DNA from: JANSYL01 sp965229695
Lineage (GTDB): Bacteria; Pseudomonadota; Alphaproteobacteria; Rhodobacterales; Rhodobacteraceae
Length of the DNA: 64,000 bases
Reading direction: 5' to 3'
NCBI GenBank assembly: GCA_965229695.1
Contig: OZ245921.1
Span: 2,356,001 to 2,420,000, forward strand
Part shown: piece after piece, positions 16,545 through 24,320 of the stretch
Numbering within the stretch: the first letter of the stretch is position 1
How the letters are laid out: each line of letters opens with the position of its first letter
Notes under the pieces: model-generated
What the model was told of the DNA's origin: nothing
The model's input: only the letters and a program-made list of their open reading frames with translations
Databases searched by the model: none
Translations under genes and position numbers: made by a program

Positions 16545-18077
16545 ATGAAAGATATCCTGCAAGAGCTTGACCACCGCCGCGACGAAGCCCGCCTGGGCGG
16601 GGGCCAAAAGCGGATCGACAGCCAGCACGCCAAAGGCAAACTGACCGCGCGCGAACGGATCGAGGTTCTGCTCGATGAAGGCAGCTTTGAAGAATACGAC
16701 ATGTTCGTCACCCATCGCTGCACCGATTTCGGGATGGAGGCATCGAAACCCCGGGGTGACGGTGTGGTCACCGGTTGGGGCACGATCAACGGGCGCATGG
16801 TCTATGTGTTCAGCCAGGATTTCACCGTTCTGGGCGGCTCGGTTTCCGAGACCCATGGCAAGAAGATTTGCAAGATCATGGATATGGCGATGCAGAACGG
16901 CGCGCCTGTGATTGGCATCAATGACAGTGGCGGGGCCCGCATTCAGGAAGGTGTGTCCAGCCTGGCCGCATATGGGGAGGTCTTTCAGCGCAATATCGAT
17001 GCTTCGGGCGTCGTGCCGCAGATCAGCGTGATCATGGGCCCCTGTGCGGGTGGCGCGGTCTATTCGCCCGCGATGACCGATTTCATCTTTATGGTGAAAG
17101 ACAGCTCTTACATGTTTGTGACGGGGCCAGACGTGGTGAAAACCGTCACCAACGAACAGGTCACCGCCGAAGAACTGGGTGGCGCGGGCACCCATACCAA
17201 AAAATCCTCGGTCGCCGATGGCGCGTTTGAAAACGATGTGGAGGCGCTCAGCGAAATTCGCCGCCTGGTCGATTTCCTGCCGCTTTCCAACCGCGACAAA
17301 CCCCCGGTGCGCCCCTTCTTTGACAGCCCTGAGCGGGTTGAGGACAGCCTGGATACACTGGTGCCCGACAACCCCAACATGCCCTATGACATGAAGGAGT
17401 TGATCACCAAGGTTGCGGATGAGGGCGATTTCTACGAGATTCAGGCCGATTTCGCGGGCAACATCCTGACCGGGTTCATCCGGCTCGAGGGGCAGACCGT
17501 GGGCGTTGTGGCCAACCAGCCCATGGTGCTGGCCGGCGTGTTGGATATCGACAGCGCACGCAAGGCCGCACGCTTCGTCCGCTTCTGCGACGCCTTCGAA
17601 ATCCCGCTACTGACCCTGGTCGATGTGCCCGGCTTTTTGCCCGGCACCAGCCAGGAATATAACGGCGTGATCAAACACGGGGCCAAGCTGCTCTTTGCCT
17701 ATGGTGAGGCGACGGTGCCAAAGGTCACGGTCATTACCCGCAAAGCCTATGGTGGTGCTTACGTGGTGATGTCCTCCAAGCATATGCAGGGTGACATCAA
17801 CTATGCCTGGCCGACCTCCGAAATCGCCGTGATGGGCGCGAAAGGGGCGGTGGAAATTCTGCACCGCGCCGATCTGGACGACCCGGAAAAGATCGCTGAA
17901 CACACTGCCGAATACGAAGACCGTTTTGCCAACCCCTTCGTGGCGGCCGAGCGCGGGTTCATCGACGAGGTGATCCAACCGCGTAGCACCCGGAAACGTG
18001 TCAGCCGGGCGTTTGCGATGCTGCGCACGAAGAAGCAGACCAAGCCCTGGAAGAAGCACGATAATATTCCGTTGTGA
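16545..18077 (+). CDS. pccB: propionyl-CoA carboxylase beta subunit (carboxyltransferase)
   Basis: 510 residues, the usual length for PccB. Both halves of the crotonase-like carboxyltransferase are present: GGSVSETHGKKICKIMD with GINDSGGARIQEGVSSLAAYG near residues 122-150, and TLVDVPGFLPGTSQEYNGVIKHGAKLLFAYGEATVPK (in pieces near 359-395), followed by KAYGGAYVVMSSKHMQGD. It transfers carboxyl from the biotin of PccA to propionyl-CoA to make methylmalonyl-CoA. Start chosen at ATG 16545, which follows GAGGGG; the longer frame lacks similarity. pccA is 3.5 kb downstream. Confidence 0.97.
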   Translation: MKDILQELDHRRDEARLGGGQKRIDSQHAKGKLTARERIEVLLDEGSFEEYDMFVTHRCTDFGMEASKPRGDGVVTGWGTINGRMVYVFSQDFTVLGGSVSETHGKKICKIMDMAMQNGAPVIGINDSGGARIQEGVSSLAAYGEVFQRNIDASGVVPQISVIMGPCAGGAVYSPAMTDFIFMVKDSSYMFVTGPDVVKTVTNEQVTAEELGGAGTHTKKSSVADGAFENDVEALSEIRRLVDFLPLSNRDKPPVRPFFDSPERVEDSLDTLVPDNPNMPYDMKELITKVADEGDFYEIQADFAGNILTGFIRLEGQTVGVVANQPMVLAGVLDIDSARKAARFVRFCDAFEIPLLTLVDVPGFLPGTSQEYNGVIKHGAKLLFAYGEATVPKVTVITRKAYGGAYVVMSSKHMQGDINYAWPTSEIAVMGAKGAVEILHRADLDDPEKIAEHTAEYEDRFANPFVAAERGFIDEVIQPRSTRKRVSRAFAMLRTKKQTKPWKKHDNIPL

Positions 18078-18141
18078 GGGTGCGTTTGAGTAAACTCATT
18101 CATACCGCAGGAGACTCGAGCGTCGTGCCAAGGTGGGTGTC

Positions 18142-18978
18142 ATGAGTGATCTGATTCCCCCGCGACCTCGACCTAAGCACTCGCTTGCGCCAAAGATGTG
18201 GACCTCGGTCGCATGTGGCAGCGCTGCTGCTCTGGGGGCGATAGCCTTTGTGAATCTTCACTCAACCGTGCCGGTCTGGAATCCGTTTTCGAACGCGCCT
18301 GACTTTGGGGTCACATCGCAGGTCCGGGCTGCAGATATCGAGTGGGAAGCGACTCAAATTGAGTGGCAGGAATTTATGGCTCATTGGGAGTTGAGCACAG
18401 TTCTTTACGCGTCTCGTTCCCGCGCGAACTATGCGAGCCCAGACTATGATTTCGAGTCAACAATAGGTGCGCTTTGCGGTGCTATCCTCACACGGTTACC
18501 AGCACCGCCAGCGGAATCGCTTACACGGCGCGACGTTTTCCGGCTCAGTTTGAACTTCTGGCCATGGGAGGACGGGGCGCTTACGCATCACACATATTTT
18601 GACGCTCCCATCGCGCTTGCAATCGAGAACGGCTCTTGCCCAGGTTCGAGCGATCTGGCGCACCTGTCGCTTTCCTACCCAGCTCCACTCGACAATTGGC
18701 GTTTAGAGGAGGTTGGGACGGCTCTTGATGCAGAGGCGACGGTTGTGGCCAGGTTCCAAGCTCAACATGCACAAATCGGTGGCTTTCCATCATCGGATGC
18801 CTGTCGCGCGGTGTTGCTTGATCTTCCGCGTTTCTGGGTGATGCCAGAGCCATTGGATGGGTTTGAGGTGCTGCGCGTTGAAGCGATCACTCTCGGAGAT
18901 CGTGGATACGTTGACGCTCAGGAGTTTTCCATCGCGAACGGGGCGTGCACTCCGCTCGAACCGGGGCGCGAAATCTGA
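18142..18978 (+). CDS. unknown single-pass membrane protein between pccB and pccA
   Basis: 278 residues, not recognised. A proline-rich basic N-terminus (IPPRPRPKHSLAPK) precedes one hydrophobic segment (VACGSAAALGAIAFVNLH, about residues 24-41); the rest should be periplasmic, with paired cysteines (LCGAIL, GSCPG, DACRAV, GACTP) suggesting two disulfides, and many tryptophans. Its codons are visibly less G+C-rich than pccB and pccA, which points to later arrival. ATG 18142 has AAGGTGGG upstream; a GTG at 18133 is possible. The stop overlaps the RidA gene start by one base (TGATG). Confidence 0.7.
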   Translation: MSDLIPPRPRPKHSLAPKMWTSVACGSAAALGAIAFVNLHSTVPVWNPFSNAPDFGVTSQVRAADIEWEATQIEWQEFMAHWELSTVLYASRSRANYASPDYDFESTIGALCGAILTRLPAPPAESLTRRDVFRLSLNFWPWEDGALTHHTYFDAPIALAIENGSCPGSSDLAHLSLSYPAPLDNWRLEEVGTALDAEATVVARFQAQHAQIGGFPSSDACRAVLLDLPRFWVMPEPLDGFEVLRVEAITLGDRGYVDAQEFSIANGACTPLEPGREI

Positions 18979-19370
18979 TGGGAACCCTCTTCCACCTCCT
19001 CCCCAACGGCCCCCGACCAGTCGCCCCCTTCTCCCACGCGGTCGAGGCGGATGGATGGGTCTTTCTCACCGGCCAAATGCCGACCGACCCGGAGGCGCCC
19101 GACGCGCCGCTTCCAGAGGGTATCGCCGCCCAGACGACCCGCGTAATGGATAACCTCGCCCTGATCCTCGACGGGTTGAGCCTCGATCTCTCCCATGTTG
19201 TGCAAATGCGCGCCTATCTCACTGCGTTCGAGCGCGACTACGCGGCGTTCAACGACACATACCAAAGCTATTTCCCACCAGATCGCCGCCCGGCCCGCAC
19301 GACCATCGGGGTTACGGCGCTGGCGGTCGGGGCTTTGGTTGAAATCGACTGTGTCGCCAAGCGCCCGTGA
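18978..19370 (+). CDS. RidA/YjgF-family protein
   Basis: 130 residues of one RidA domain: SHAVEADGWVFLTGQMPTDPE near 20-40, DLSHVVQMRAYLTAFERDYAAFNDTYQSYF in the middle, and the active-site segment RPARTTIGVTALAVGALVEIDCVAKRP at the end, which keeps the arginine and glutamate needed for 2-aminoacrylate/2-iminoacid hydrolysis. RidA proteins protect PLP enzymes from reactive enamines. It is translationally coupled to the gene before it and overlaps the next by 4 bases (GTGA). Confidence 0.9.
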   Translation: MGTLFHLLPNGPRPVAPFSHAVEADGWVFLTGQMPTDPEAPDAPLPEGIAAQTTRVMDNLALILDGLSLDLSHVVQMRAYLTAFERDYAAFNDTYQSYFPPDRRPARTTIGVTALAVGALVEIDCVAKRP

Positions 19371-19705
19371 CCAAACGTTGGCATGTCATATCCCGGGGTG
19401 ACACGCTCACCGTCAGCCGCGCCTTGCCGCCGCGCTTTGACCTGCGGGTTGCGGCACGCTTCCCGATGGCGCATCGGCTAAAGCTAGCGACCCAAATCCG
19501 ACAAGACATGTGGCGCGCCCTGCAAGCTTTGCGTGGCTTTCGGCCCGTGGTTGCGGTCACCCGCGACGCAGATGGCTTGATGGTCGAAGCCGGTGGCACG
19601 CTTGACCGGCCAGCCCCAGCTCAGGCGCAAGAGGTTCTGAGCACGCTTTTGCGTGACCCGACCCATCGCCGCCGCTGGCTCACCCATGCGCGGTGCCGGT
19701 CATGA
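19367..19705 (+). CDS. small conserved protein next to pcc genes, unknown function
   Basis: 112 residues beginning KRWHVISRGDTLTVSRALPPRFDLR, strongly basic, no transmembrane segment. Comparable short proteins lie between pccB and pccA in other Rhodobacterales, as I recall them, so a link to the carboxylase is possible but unproven. The GTG start at 19367 overlaps the stop of the RidA gene (GTGA). I see no catalytic motif. Confidence 0.7.
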   Translation: MTKRWHVISRGDTLTVSRALPPRFDLRVAARFPMAHRLKLATQIRQDMWRALQALRGFRPVVAVTRDADGLMVEAGGTLDRPAPAQAQEVLSTLLRDPTHRRRWLTHARCRS

Positions 19706-19706
19706 C

Positions 19707-19730
19707 CTTCATCTTTCCAAAAATACGCCC
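19707..19730 (-). repeat. dispersed intergenic motif, copy 1
   Basis: On the minus strand the sequence contains GCGTATTTTTGGAAAGATG followed by AAG. It matches the copy at 47863-47885 in 22 of 23 positions. It separates the unknown gene at 19367 from the DUF6497-like gene and would be read as an artefactual N-terminus if an earlier start were used. Confidence 0.7.
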
Positions 19731-19731
19731 C

Positions 19732-20175
19732 ATGCCGGTGGCCCGCCGCGCGCGACAAACCCTGCTGTTGCGCGCCGCCCTTTTGCGTGCGTTGCTGGCC
19801 CCCTGCGTGGCCTCCATCGCCCTGGCCCAGGAGGAGCTGCCGATTACCGTCGAGGCACCCTCGGGCTTCGACGTCACATTGCACGAAGTGCTTTTTGAAG
19901 AGCAGCCTTATACCGGCGAAACCATGATCGTGATCCGGATCGAAGCCCCGGCCATCGGATCGCGTGTTCTGGCGGCCAATTTGCAGGCTGACATGGAATG
20001 GGCTTGCGAAACTTGGGGGCTGCCCCGGGTCGAAACCCTGGCCTCACCGACCGATCAAATTGTCGTCGAATTGATGGAGGAACTGATCCCGCGCGGCCAG
20101 CCCGCGCCCGAGACACGGCAGTTTTTTGAAACCTATCGCCCGGAAAACGGCCTCTGCATCTGGGAGCTTTTCTGA
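19732..20175 (+). CDS. DUF6497-like secreted protein
   Basis: 147 residues. A basic N-terminus (MPVARRARQ) and hydrophobic stretch (LLLRAALLRALLAPCVASIALA) form a signal peptide with a probable cut after ALA before QEEL, so the mature part is periplasmic. Two later cysteines (WACETWGLP, GLCIWELF) could pair. It resembles DUF6497 proteins of Rhodobacterales; function unknown. In-frame starts at 19693 and 19702 would run through the dispersed repeat motif and are less likely. Confidence 0.7.
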   Translation: MPVARRARQTLLLRAALLRALLAPCVASIALAQEELPITVEAPSGFDVTLHEVLFEEQPYTGETMIVIRIEAPAIGSRVLAANLQADMEWACETWGLPRVETLASPTDQIVVELMEELIPRGQPAPETRQFFETYRPENGLCIWELF

Positions 20176-20380
20176 TGAAGCTACAGCATCTTGTGGGGCG
20201 TTATTCATGTGGATGGAATTGTGAGGCATTCGAGTCACAGCCATATCCGACCTGTGGAAAGCCCTGTGGATTGAGCGCACATCCAGGTATCCTCGGCCCC
20301 AGCTGCCCCCGTGCAGCTGTACCTCTGGCTGTGGCCGGACGCTTGCGTGCGGTCACAGTCCAAAACCAAAGGAGAGCGAG

Positions 20381-20527
20381 ATGTCTCGTTACATCAAATC
20401 GCTTCTTGTCCTGGGCCTTGTGGCAGGTGTTGCAGCATGCGCCGCTCCGGCGCCCGAGCAGGAAGAGATCATCTTTATCGAACCGGCCCCGATTGTCGAG
20501 GAACCGGTGTACAACAAGTACAACTAA
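20381..20527 (+). CDS. small lipoprotein (48 aa)
   Basis: MSRYIKSLLVLGLVAGVAAC is a complete lipoprotein signal with a lipobox cysteine at position 20; the remaining 28 residues are acidic and proline-rich (PAPEQEEIIFIEP) and end VYNKYN. A strong ribosome site (AAAGGAGAG) lies 7 bases upstream, and a terminator hairpin follows the stop. Small lipoproteins of this shape are widespread in Rhodobacterales; no function is known. Confidence 0.8.
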   Translation: MSRYIKSLLVLGLVAGVAACAAPAPEQEEIIFIEPAPIVEEPVYNKYN

Positions 20528-20536
20528 GCTCGAACT

Positions 20537-20570
20537 GGCCGGGCGGACGCGCGCGTTTGTCCGGCCTTTT
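20537..20570 (+). terminator. terminator after the small lipoprotein
   Basis: An imperfect G+C-rich stem (GGCCGG..CGGAC pairing with GTCCGGCC) is followed by TTTT. It sits 10 bases after the stop codon at 20527. Confidence 0.65.
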
Positions 20571-20596
20571 CCCCGCCCTCAGGTCAGGAGGGCGGC

Positions 20597-20971
20597 ATGA
20601 TCAAGCATCGCGGTTTCCCGTCGCGCCTGCCTGGCACAGATTATCACTTCACCATTCGCCGCACCAATAAGGGTGGCGCAACCAAGCTGATCGCGCGCGA
20701 ACGCTACGCGGATCGTCGGCCTGCCGACCGGCGCGCCGATGCCGGGTTTATGGAGGCGCTGTGGCTTTATTTCGGGGCCGAGCCCTTCGCGCGCGGTAAT
20801 CTGGATGCCGGGCGGCTGTCCTGGCTCTTCGGGCGTGAAGTGATCCCCGCCGAAGACCCGTTTGACCCCGAAGATTACGACGCGCTTTTGCAGATTGATG
20901 AGGCCCGCGCCCGCGCCGCTTTTCCCGATGCGTTCGAAGGCGGCGGCATATGGGAGGATGGATCGGCATGA
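20597..20971 (+). CDS. conserved hypothetical protein
   Basis: 124 residues, soluble, very rich in arginine, aspartate and aromatic residues (TDYHFTIRRTNKGGATKLIARERYADRRPADRRAD in pieces across residues 14-48). No motif I recognise. It begins 26 bases after the upstream terminator, with a fair ribosome site (TCAGGAGGG). It could be a Rhodobacterales-specific nucleic-acid-binding protein, but that rests only on its basic first half. Confidence 0.6.
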   Translation: MIKHRGFPSRLPGTDYHFTIRRTNKGGATKLIARERYADRRPADRRADAGFMEALWLYFGAEPFARGNLDAGRLSWLFGREVIPAEDPFDPEDYDALLQIDEARARAAFPDAFEGGGIWEDGSA

Positions 20972-21136
20972 ACCTGCCAACACCCTTCCGCCCTGCGCAA
21001 GAAAGCGCGCATTTGCAGGCTGCGCGCGCCTTGCCACTTTCGCGCCACAATTGCCGTGTCATGCTGCCTGTATCGGCCGCTGTCCCCAACACATTAACGG
21101 TCGATAATGACAAGACGTGTTACCCTTCCCCTTCAA

Positions 21137-21174
21137 CGCGGTCGGCCGCATCCGTGTGCCGACCGCGTTTTTTT
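21137..21174 (+). terminator. strong Rho-independent terminator
   Basis: CGCGGTCGGC-N11-GCCGACCGCG is a perfect 10-bp stem followed by seven T residues. It lies 165 bp beyond the end of the nearest coding region, which suggests it may end a short untranslated transcript instead of only the gene at 20597. Confidence 0.85.
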
Positions 21175-21190
21175 GCCGACCGGGCGCTAC

Positions 21191-21205
21191 GGGAATCCCT
21201 GACTA
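21191..21205 (+). promoter_or_regulatory. GGGANTCCCTGACTA motif, copy A
   Basis: GGGAATCCCTGACTA, containing a CcrM-type GANTC inside a GGGANTCCC palindrome, lies 65 bp upstream of the small lipoprotein gene at 21270. An almost identical copy lies at 33172-33186. The role as a promoter element is inferred. Confidence 0.4.
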
Positions 21206-21269
21206 TCGCGCCTGCGCGTTTCGGTGTATTTCTCGCGCCACGAGGATTATCGACAGGAGCAGACGCAAA

Positions 21270-21479
21270 ATGCGCGCCACCAAAAAAACCACTTTCACCG
21301 CAACCCTGTTTGCCGCCGCTGTGGCGCTTTCGGGCTGTGTTAACTCCGACCTGGAACGGGGTGCCATCGGCGCCGCTGCGGGCGGTGTCACGGCGGCTGC
21401 CGTCGGCGGGAATGTCGGCACCGGCATCATCATCGGCGCGGCCGGTGGGGCGCTGTGCGACGACGTCAATCTGTGCTGA
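21270..21479 (+). CDS. glycine-zipper small lipoprotein (69 aa)
   Basis: 69 residues: signal peptide ending in ALSGC (lipobox Cys about position 23), then a glycine/alanine-rich segment GAIGAAAGGVTAAAVGGNVGTGIIIGAAGGA (in pieces) resembling the glycine-zipper cores of small outer-membrane lipoproteins, ending CDDVNLC with two cysteines. ATG 21270 has an AGGAG ribosome site; upstream in-frame starts lie in the promoter. It is followed by a perfect terminator hairpin. Similar small proteins are described as envelope stress or membrane-spanning components. Confidence 0.75.
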   Translation: MRATKKTTFTATLFAAAVALSGCVNSDLERGAIGAAAGGVTAAAVGGNVGTGIIIGAAGGALCDDVNLC

Positions 21480-21513
21480 TCTCCGCGCAGTAACCCAATT
21501 ATTTACGAATTCG

Positions 21514-21548
21514 GGCCACCGGTCGCATTGCGTTCCGGTGGCCTTTTT
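21514..21548 (+). terminator. terminator after the glycine-zipper lipoprotein
   Basis: GGCCACCGG-N12-CCGGTGGCC followed by TTTTT: a perfect 9-bp stem and T run, 35 bases after the stop and 46 bases before pccA. Confidence 0.9.
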
Positions 21549-21593
21549 GCGTCAAAACGGGCGGATAAGCCCGGAAGGAAGGGACAAAAGACA

Positions 21594-23639
21594 ATGTTCA
21601 CCAAGCTGCTGATTGCAAACCGGGGCGAAATCGCGTGCCGTGTCATCAAAACCGCACGCAAGATGGGGATCACCACGGTTGCGGTTTATTCCGACGCCGA
21701 CCGCAATGCCTTGCATGTGAAAATGGCCGATGAGGCCGTGCATATCGGCCCGCCGCCCGCGGCCGAAAGCTATATCGTGATCGACAAGATCATGGAGGCG
21801 ATCCGCGCAACCGGCGCGCAAGCGGTCCATCCGGGTTATGGGTTCCTGTCCGAAAACATGAAATTCGCCGAGGCGCTGGCCGCCGAAGGTGTGGCTTTTG
21901 TCGGCCCGCCCGCAGGCGCGATTGAATCGATGGGTGACAAGATCACCTCGAAAAAAATCGCTCAGGACGCTGGGGTTAGCACGGTTCCGGGCCATATGGG
22001 CCTGATCGAAGATGCGGATGAGGCGGTGAAAATCTCGGCCCAGATTGGCTACCCCGTGATGCTGAAAGCTTCGGCAGGGGGCGGCGGTAAGGGGATGCGC
22101 ATCGCCTGGGACGAAACCGAGGTGCGCGAAGGCTTCCAAGCCTCCAAGAACGAGGCTGCGGCAAGCTTTGGCGACGACCGCATGTTCATCGAGAAATTCG
22201 TCACCCAGCCGCGCCACATCGAAATTCAGGTGCTGGCCGATGCCTATGGCAACGCGATCTATCTGGGTGAGCGGGAATGCTCGATCCAGCGTCGGAACCA
22301 GAAGGTGATTGAAGAGGCGCCGTCGCCCTTCCTCGACCCCGAAACACGCAAAGCGATGGGCGAACAGGCCGTCGCGCTGGCCAAAGCCGTGGGCTACACC
22401 AGCGCTGGGACGGTGGAGTTCATCGTCGATGGCGACAAAAACTTCTACTTCCTGGAAATGAACACCCGCCTTCAGGTGGAACATCCGGTGACCGAATTGA
22501 TCACCGGCGTCGACCTGGTGGAACAGATGATCCGCGTCGCCAATGGCGAGCCGCTTTCGATCACGCAGGATGATGTCAAGCTGACCGGGTGGGCCATTGA
22601 AAGCCGGCTCTACGCCGAAGACCCCTATCGCAACTTCCTGCCCTCCATCGGGCGGCTGACGCGCTATCGCCCGCCCGCCGAAATCGCGGCAGGACCGCTT
22701 CTGGAAACCGACAAATGGCAGGGCGAGGCACCTGCGGGCGACACCGCCGTGCGCAATGATACCGGCGTCTATGAGGGCGGCGAGATCAGCATGTATTACG
22801 ACCCGATGATCGCCAAGCTTTGTACCTGGGCCCCCGACCGGGATCAGGCGATTGAGGCGATGCGCGTGGCGCTGGACAGTTTCGAGTTGGAGGGGATCGG
22901 TCACAACCTGCCCTTCCTCAGCGCGGTGATGGATCACGAGCGCTTCGTCACCGGTGAGATCACCACCGCCTTTATCGCCGAAGAATACCCCGATGGGTTC
23001 GAAGGCGTGACGTTGGATGGCGCGGCCCTGCACCGGCTGACCGCTGCCGCCGCCGCCATGCACCGCGTGGGTGAGATCCGCCGCACCCGGATTTCAGGCC
23101 GCCTGGGCAATCACGAACGGCGCGTGGGCTCGGATTGGGTGGTGACAGCCCAGGGCCAAAAGCTGCCGGTTCATATCGATGCCGATCATGATGGGTCGAC
23201 CGTCACTTTCGAAGATGGAACGGTGATGCGCGTGACCTCGGATTGGACGCCGGGGGACCAGCTTGCAAATCTGATGGTCGATGGCACGCCTCTGGTGGCC
23301 AAGGTCGCCAAAGTGCCCGGGGGCTTCCGCCTGCGCACGCGCGGGGCCGATCTGAAGGTGCTGATCCGCAGCCCGCGTCATGCGGAATTGGCCGAGCTGA
23401 TGCCGGAGAAACTGCCGCCTGACACTTCGAAAATGCTGCTTTGCCCGATGCCGGGTCTGATCGTGAAGGTCGACGTGGCCGAAGGTGATGAGGTGCAGGA
23501 AGGTCAGGCGCTGTGCACGGTCGAGGCGATGAAGATGGAAAACATCCTGCGCGCCGAGAAAAAGGGCAAAGTGGCCAAGATCAATGCCGGTGCAGGTGAT
23601 AGCCTGGCCGTCGATGATGTGATCATGGAATTCGAATAA
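21594..23639 (+). CDS. pccA: propionyl-CoA carboxylase alpha subunit (biotin carboxylase + BCCP)
   Basis: 681 residues. Biotin carboxylase domain opens FTKLLIANRGEIACRVIKTA and shows KASAGGGGKGMRIAWDE (ATP loop) near residue 158, ERECSIQRRNQKVIEEAPSP near 224 and FYFLEMNTRLQVEHPVTE near 283. The C-terminus has the PccA BT linker and a biotinyl domain with EAMKM; the biotinylated lysine is residue 647. It carboxylates biotin with ATP and bicarbonate and hands the carboxyl to PccB. It follows a strong terminator, so it must have its own promoter rather than being read from pccB. Confidence 0.97.
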   Translation: MFTKLLIANRGEIACRVIKTARKMGITTVAVYSDADRNALHVKMADEAVHIGPPPAAESYIVIDKIMEAIRATGAQAVHPGYGFLSENMKFAEALAAEGVAFVGPPAGAIESMGDKITSKKIAQDAGVSTVPGHMGLIEDADEAVKISAQIGYPVMLKASAGGGGKGMRIAWDETEVREGFQASKNEAAASFGDDRMFIEKFVTQPRHIEIQVLADAYGNAIYLGERECSIQRRNQKVIEEAPSPFLDPETRKAMGEQAVALAKAVGYTSAGTVEFIVDGDKNFYFLEMNTRLQVEHPVTELITGVDLVEQMIRVANGEPLSITQDDVKLTGWAIESRLYAEDPYRNFLPSIGRLTRYRPPAEIAAGPLLETDKWQGEAPAGDTAVRNDTGVYEGGEISMYYDPMIAKLCTWAPDRDQAIEAMRVALDSFELEGIGHNLPFLSAVMDHERFVTGEITTAFIAEEYPDGFEGVTLDGAALHRLTAAAAAMHRVGEIRRTRISGRLGNHERRVGSDWVVTAQGQKLPVHIDADHDGSTVTFEDGTVMRVTSDWTPGDQLANLMVDGTPLVAKVAKVPGGFRLRTRGADLKVLIRSPRHAELAELMPEKLPPDTSKMLLCPMPGLIVKVDVAEGDEVQEGQALCTVEAMKMENILRAEKKGKVAKINAGAGDSLAVDDVIMEFE

Positions 23640-23687
23640 ACGCGTGCGCGCGTTGTTCGCGATGACCGAGACACAAAGCGGCGCAGG

Positions 23688-24170
23688 CTATTCCCCGCGC
23701 CGCAATTCTTCCTGCCTGAGCGAGAAGTTGTCGATGGCGCGCACAATCTCGCGCACATCACGGGGCGATGGGCGCCGAATGCCGACACGCCCGTCTTTCT
23801 GCATGATCACCAGCGCAAAGCCGCGCGGGCGCAACTGGGTGCGGATCTCGGACCGGGCGGCGGGATCGGTATCGAATAGGATGACCACATCGCGTTCGAG
23901 CAGCGGATCGGTGCGTTCGGCCAAAAGCTCCATCTGTTCGATAAAGCGCGGGTCGGCGGGCGTATCGGCAAACACAACAATGGGCCGGGCGACCCATAAA
24001 AACTCATCCAATGTCACATCGGCGGCGTCGCGCGGCTCCATCGGATCAACGGATTCCAGCGGCTGTTCCGCCGCATCACCCGCTGCCAGTGCCACGTTAT
24101 CGGCATCTTGGGCCAAGGCGGGCACGCCAAGTCCAAAGGCCAGACAAAAAGCTAAGAAGATCGGTCGCAT
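23688..24170 (-). CDS. DUF4174 secreted protein
   Basis: 160 residues. Signal peptide MRPIFLAFCLAFGLGVPALAQ, then an acidic linker and a DUF4174 domain with thioredoxin-like strand order: EFLWVARPIVVFADTPADPRF, LLERDVVILFDTDP, RPRGFALVIMQKDGRVGIRR. No CXXC is present. Function unknown; the fold suggests a binding rather than redox role. ATG 24170 follows GGAGGATAT; the frame stays open upstream without similarity, so a longer start is rejected. It is convergent with pccA. Confidence 0.8.
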   Translation of the reverse strand: MRPIFLAFCLAFGLGVPALAQDADNVALAAGDAAEQPLESVDPMEPRDAADVTLDEFLWVARPIVVFADTPADPRFIEQMELLAERTDPLLERDVVILFDTDPAARSEIRTQLRPRGFALVIMQKDGRVGIRRPSPRDVREIVRAIDNFSLRQEELRRGE

Positions 24171-24320
24171 ATATCCTCCGTCATTCAAAGATATAGGCAT
24201 GGCCTGCCCGAAAGCGAAGCCTTTCCGTCGCGGTTTGGGTGACTTCTTCACCGCATCTTCATTCCTTGGGCGCAGACAGGTTGGGCCGTTTTCCCAACCC
24301 GATTGGCCGAGGATCTGAGT

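Noticed and set aside
21552..23063. A 503-codon minus-strand frame opposite pccA
   Set aside because: Antisense shadow; pccA is certain on the plus strand.
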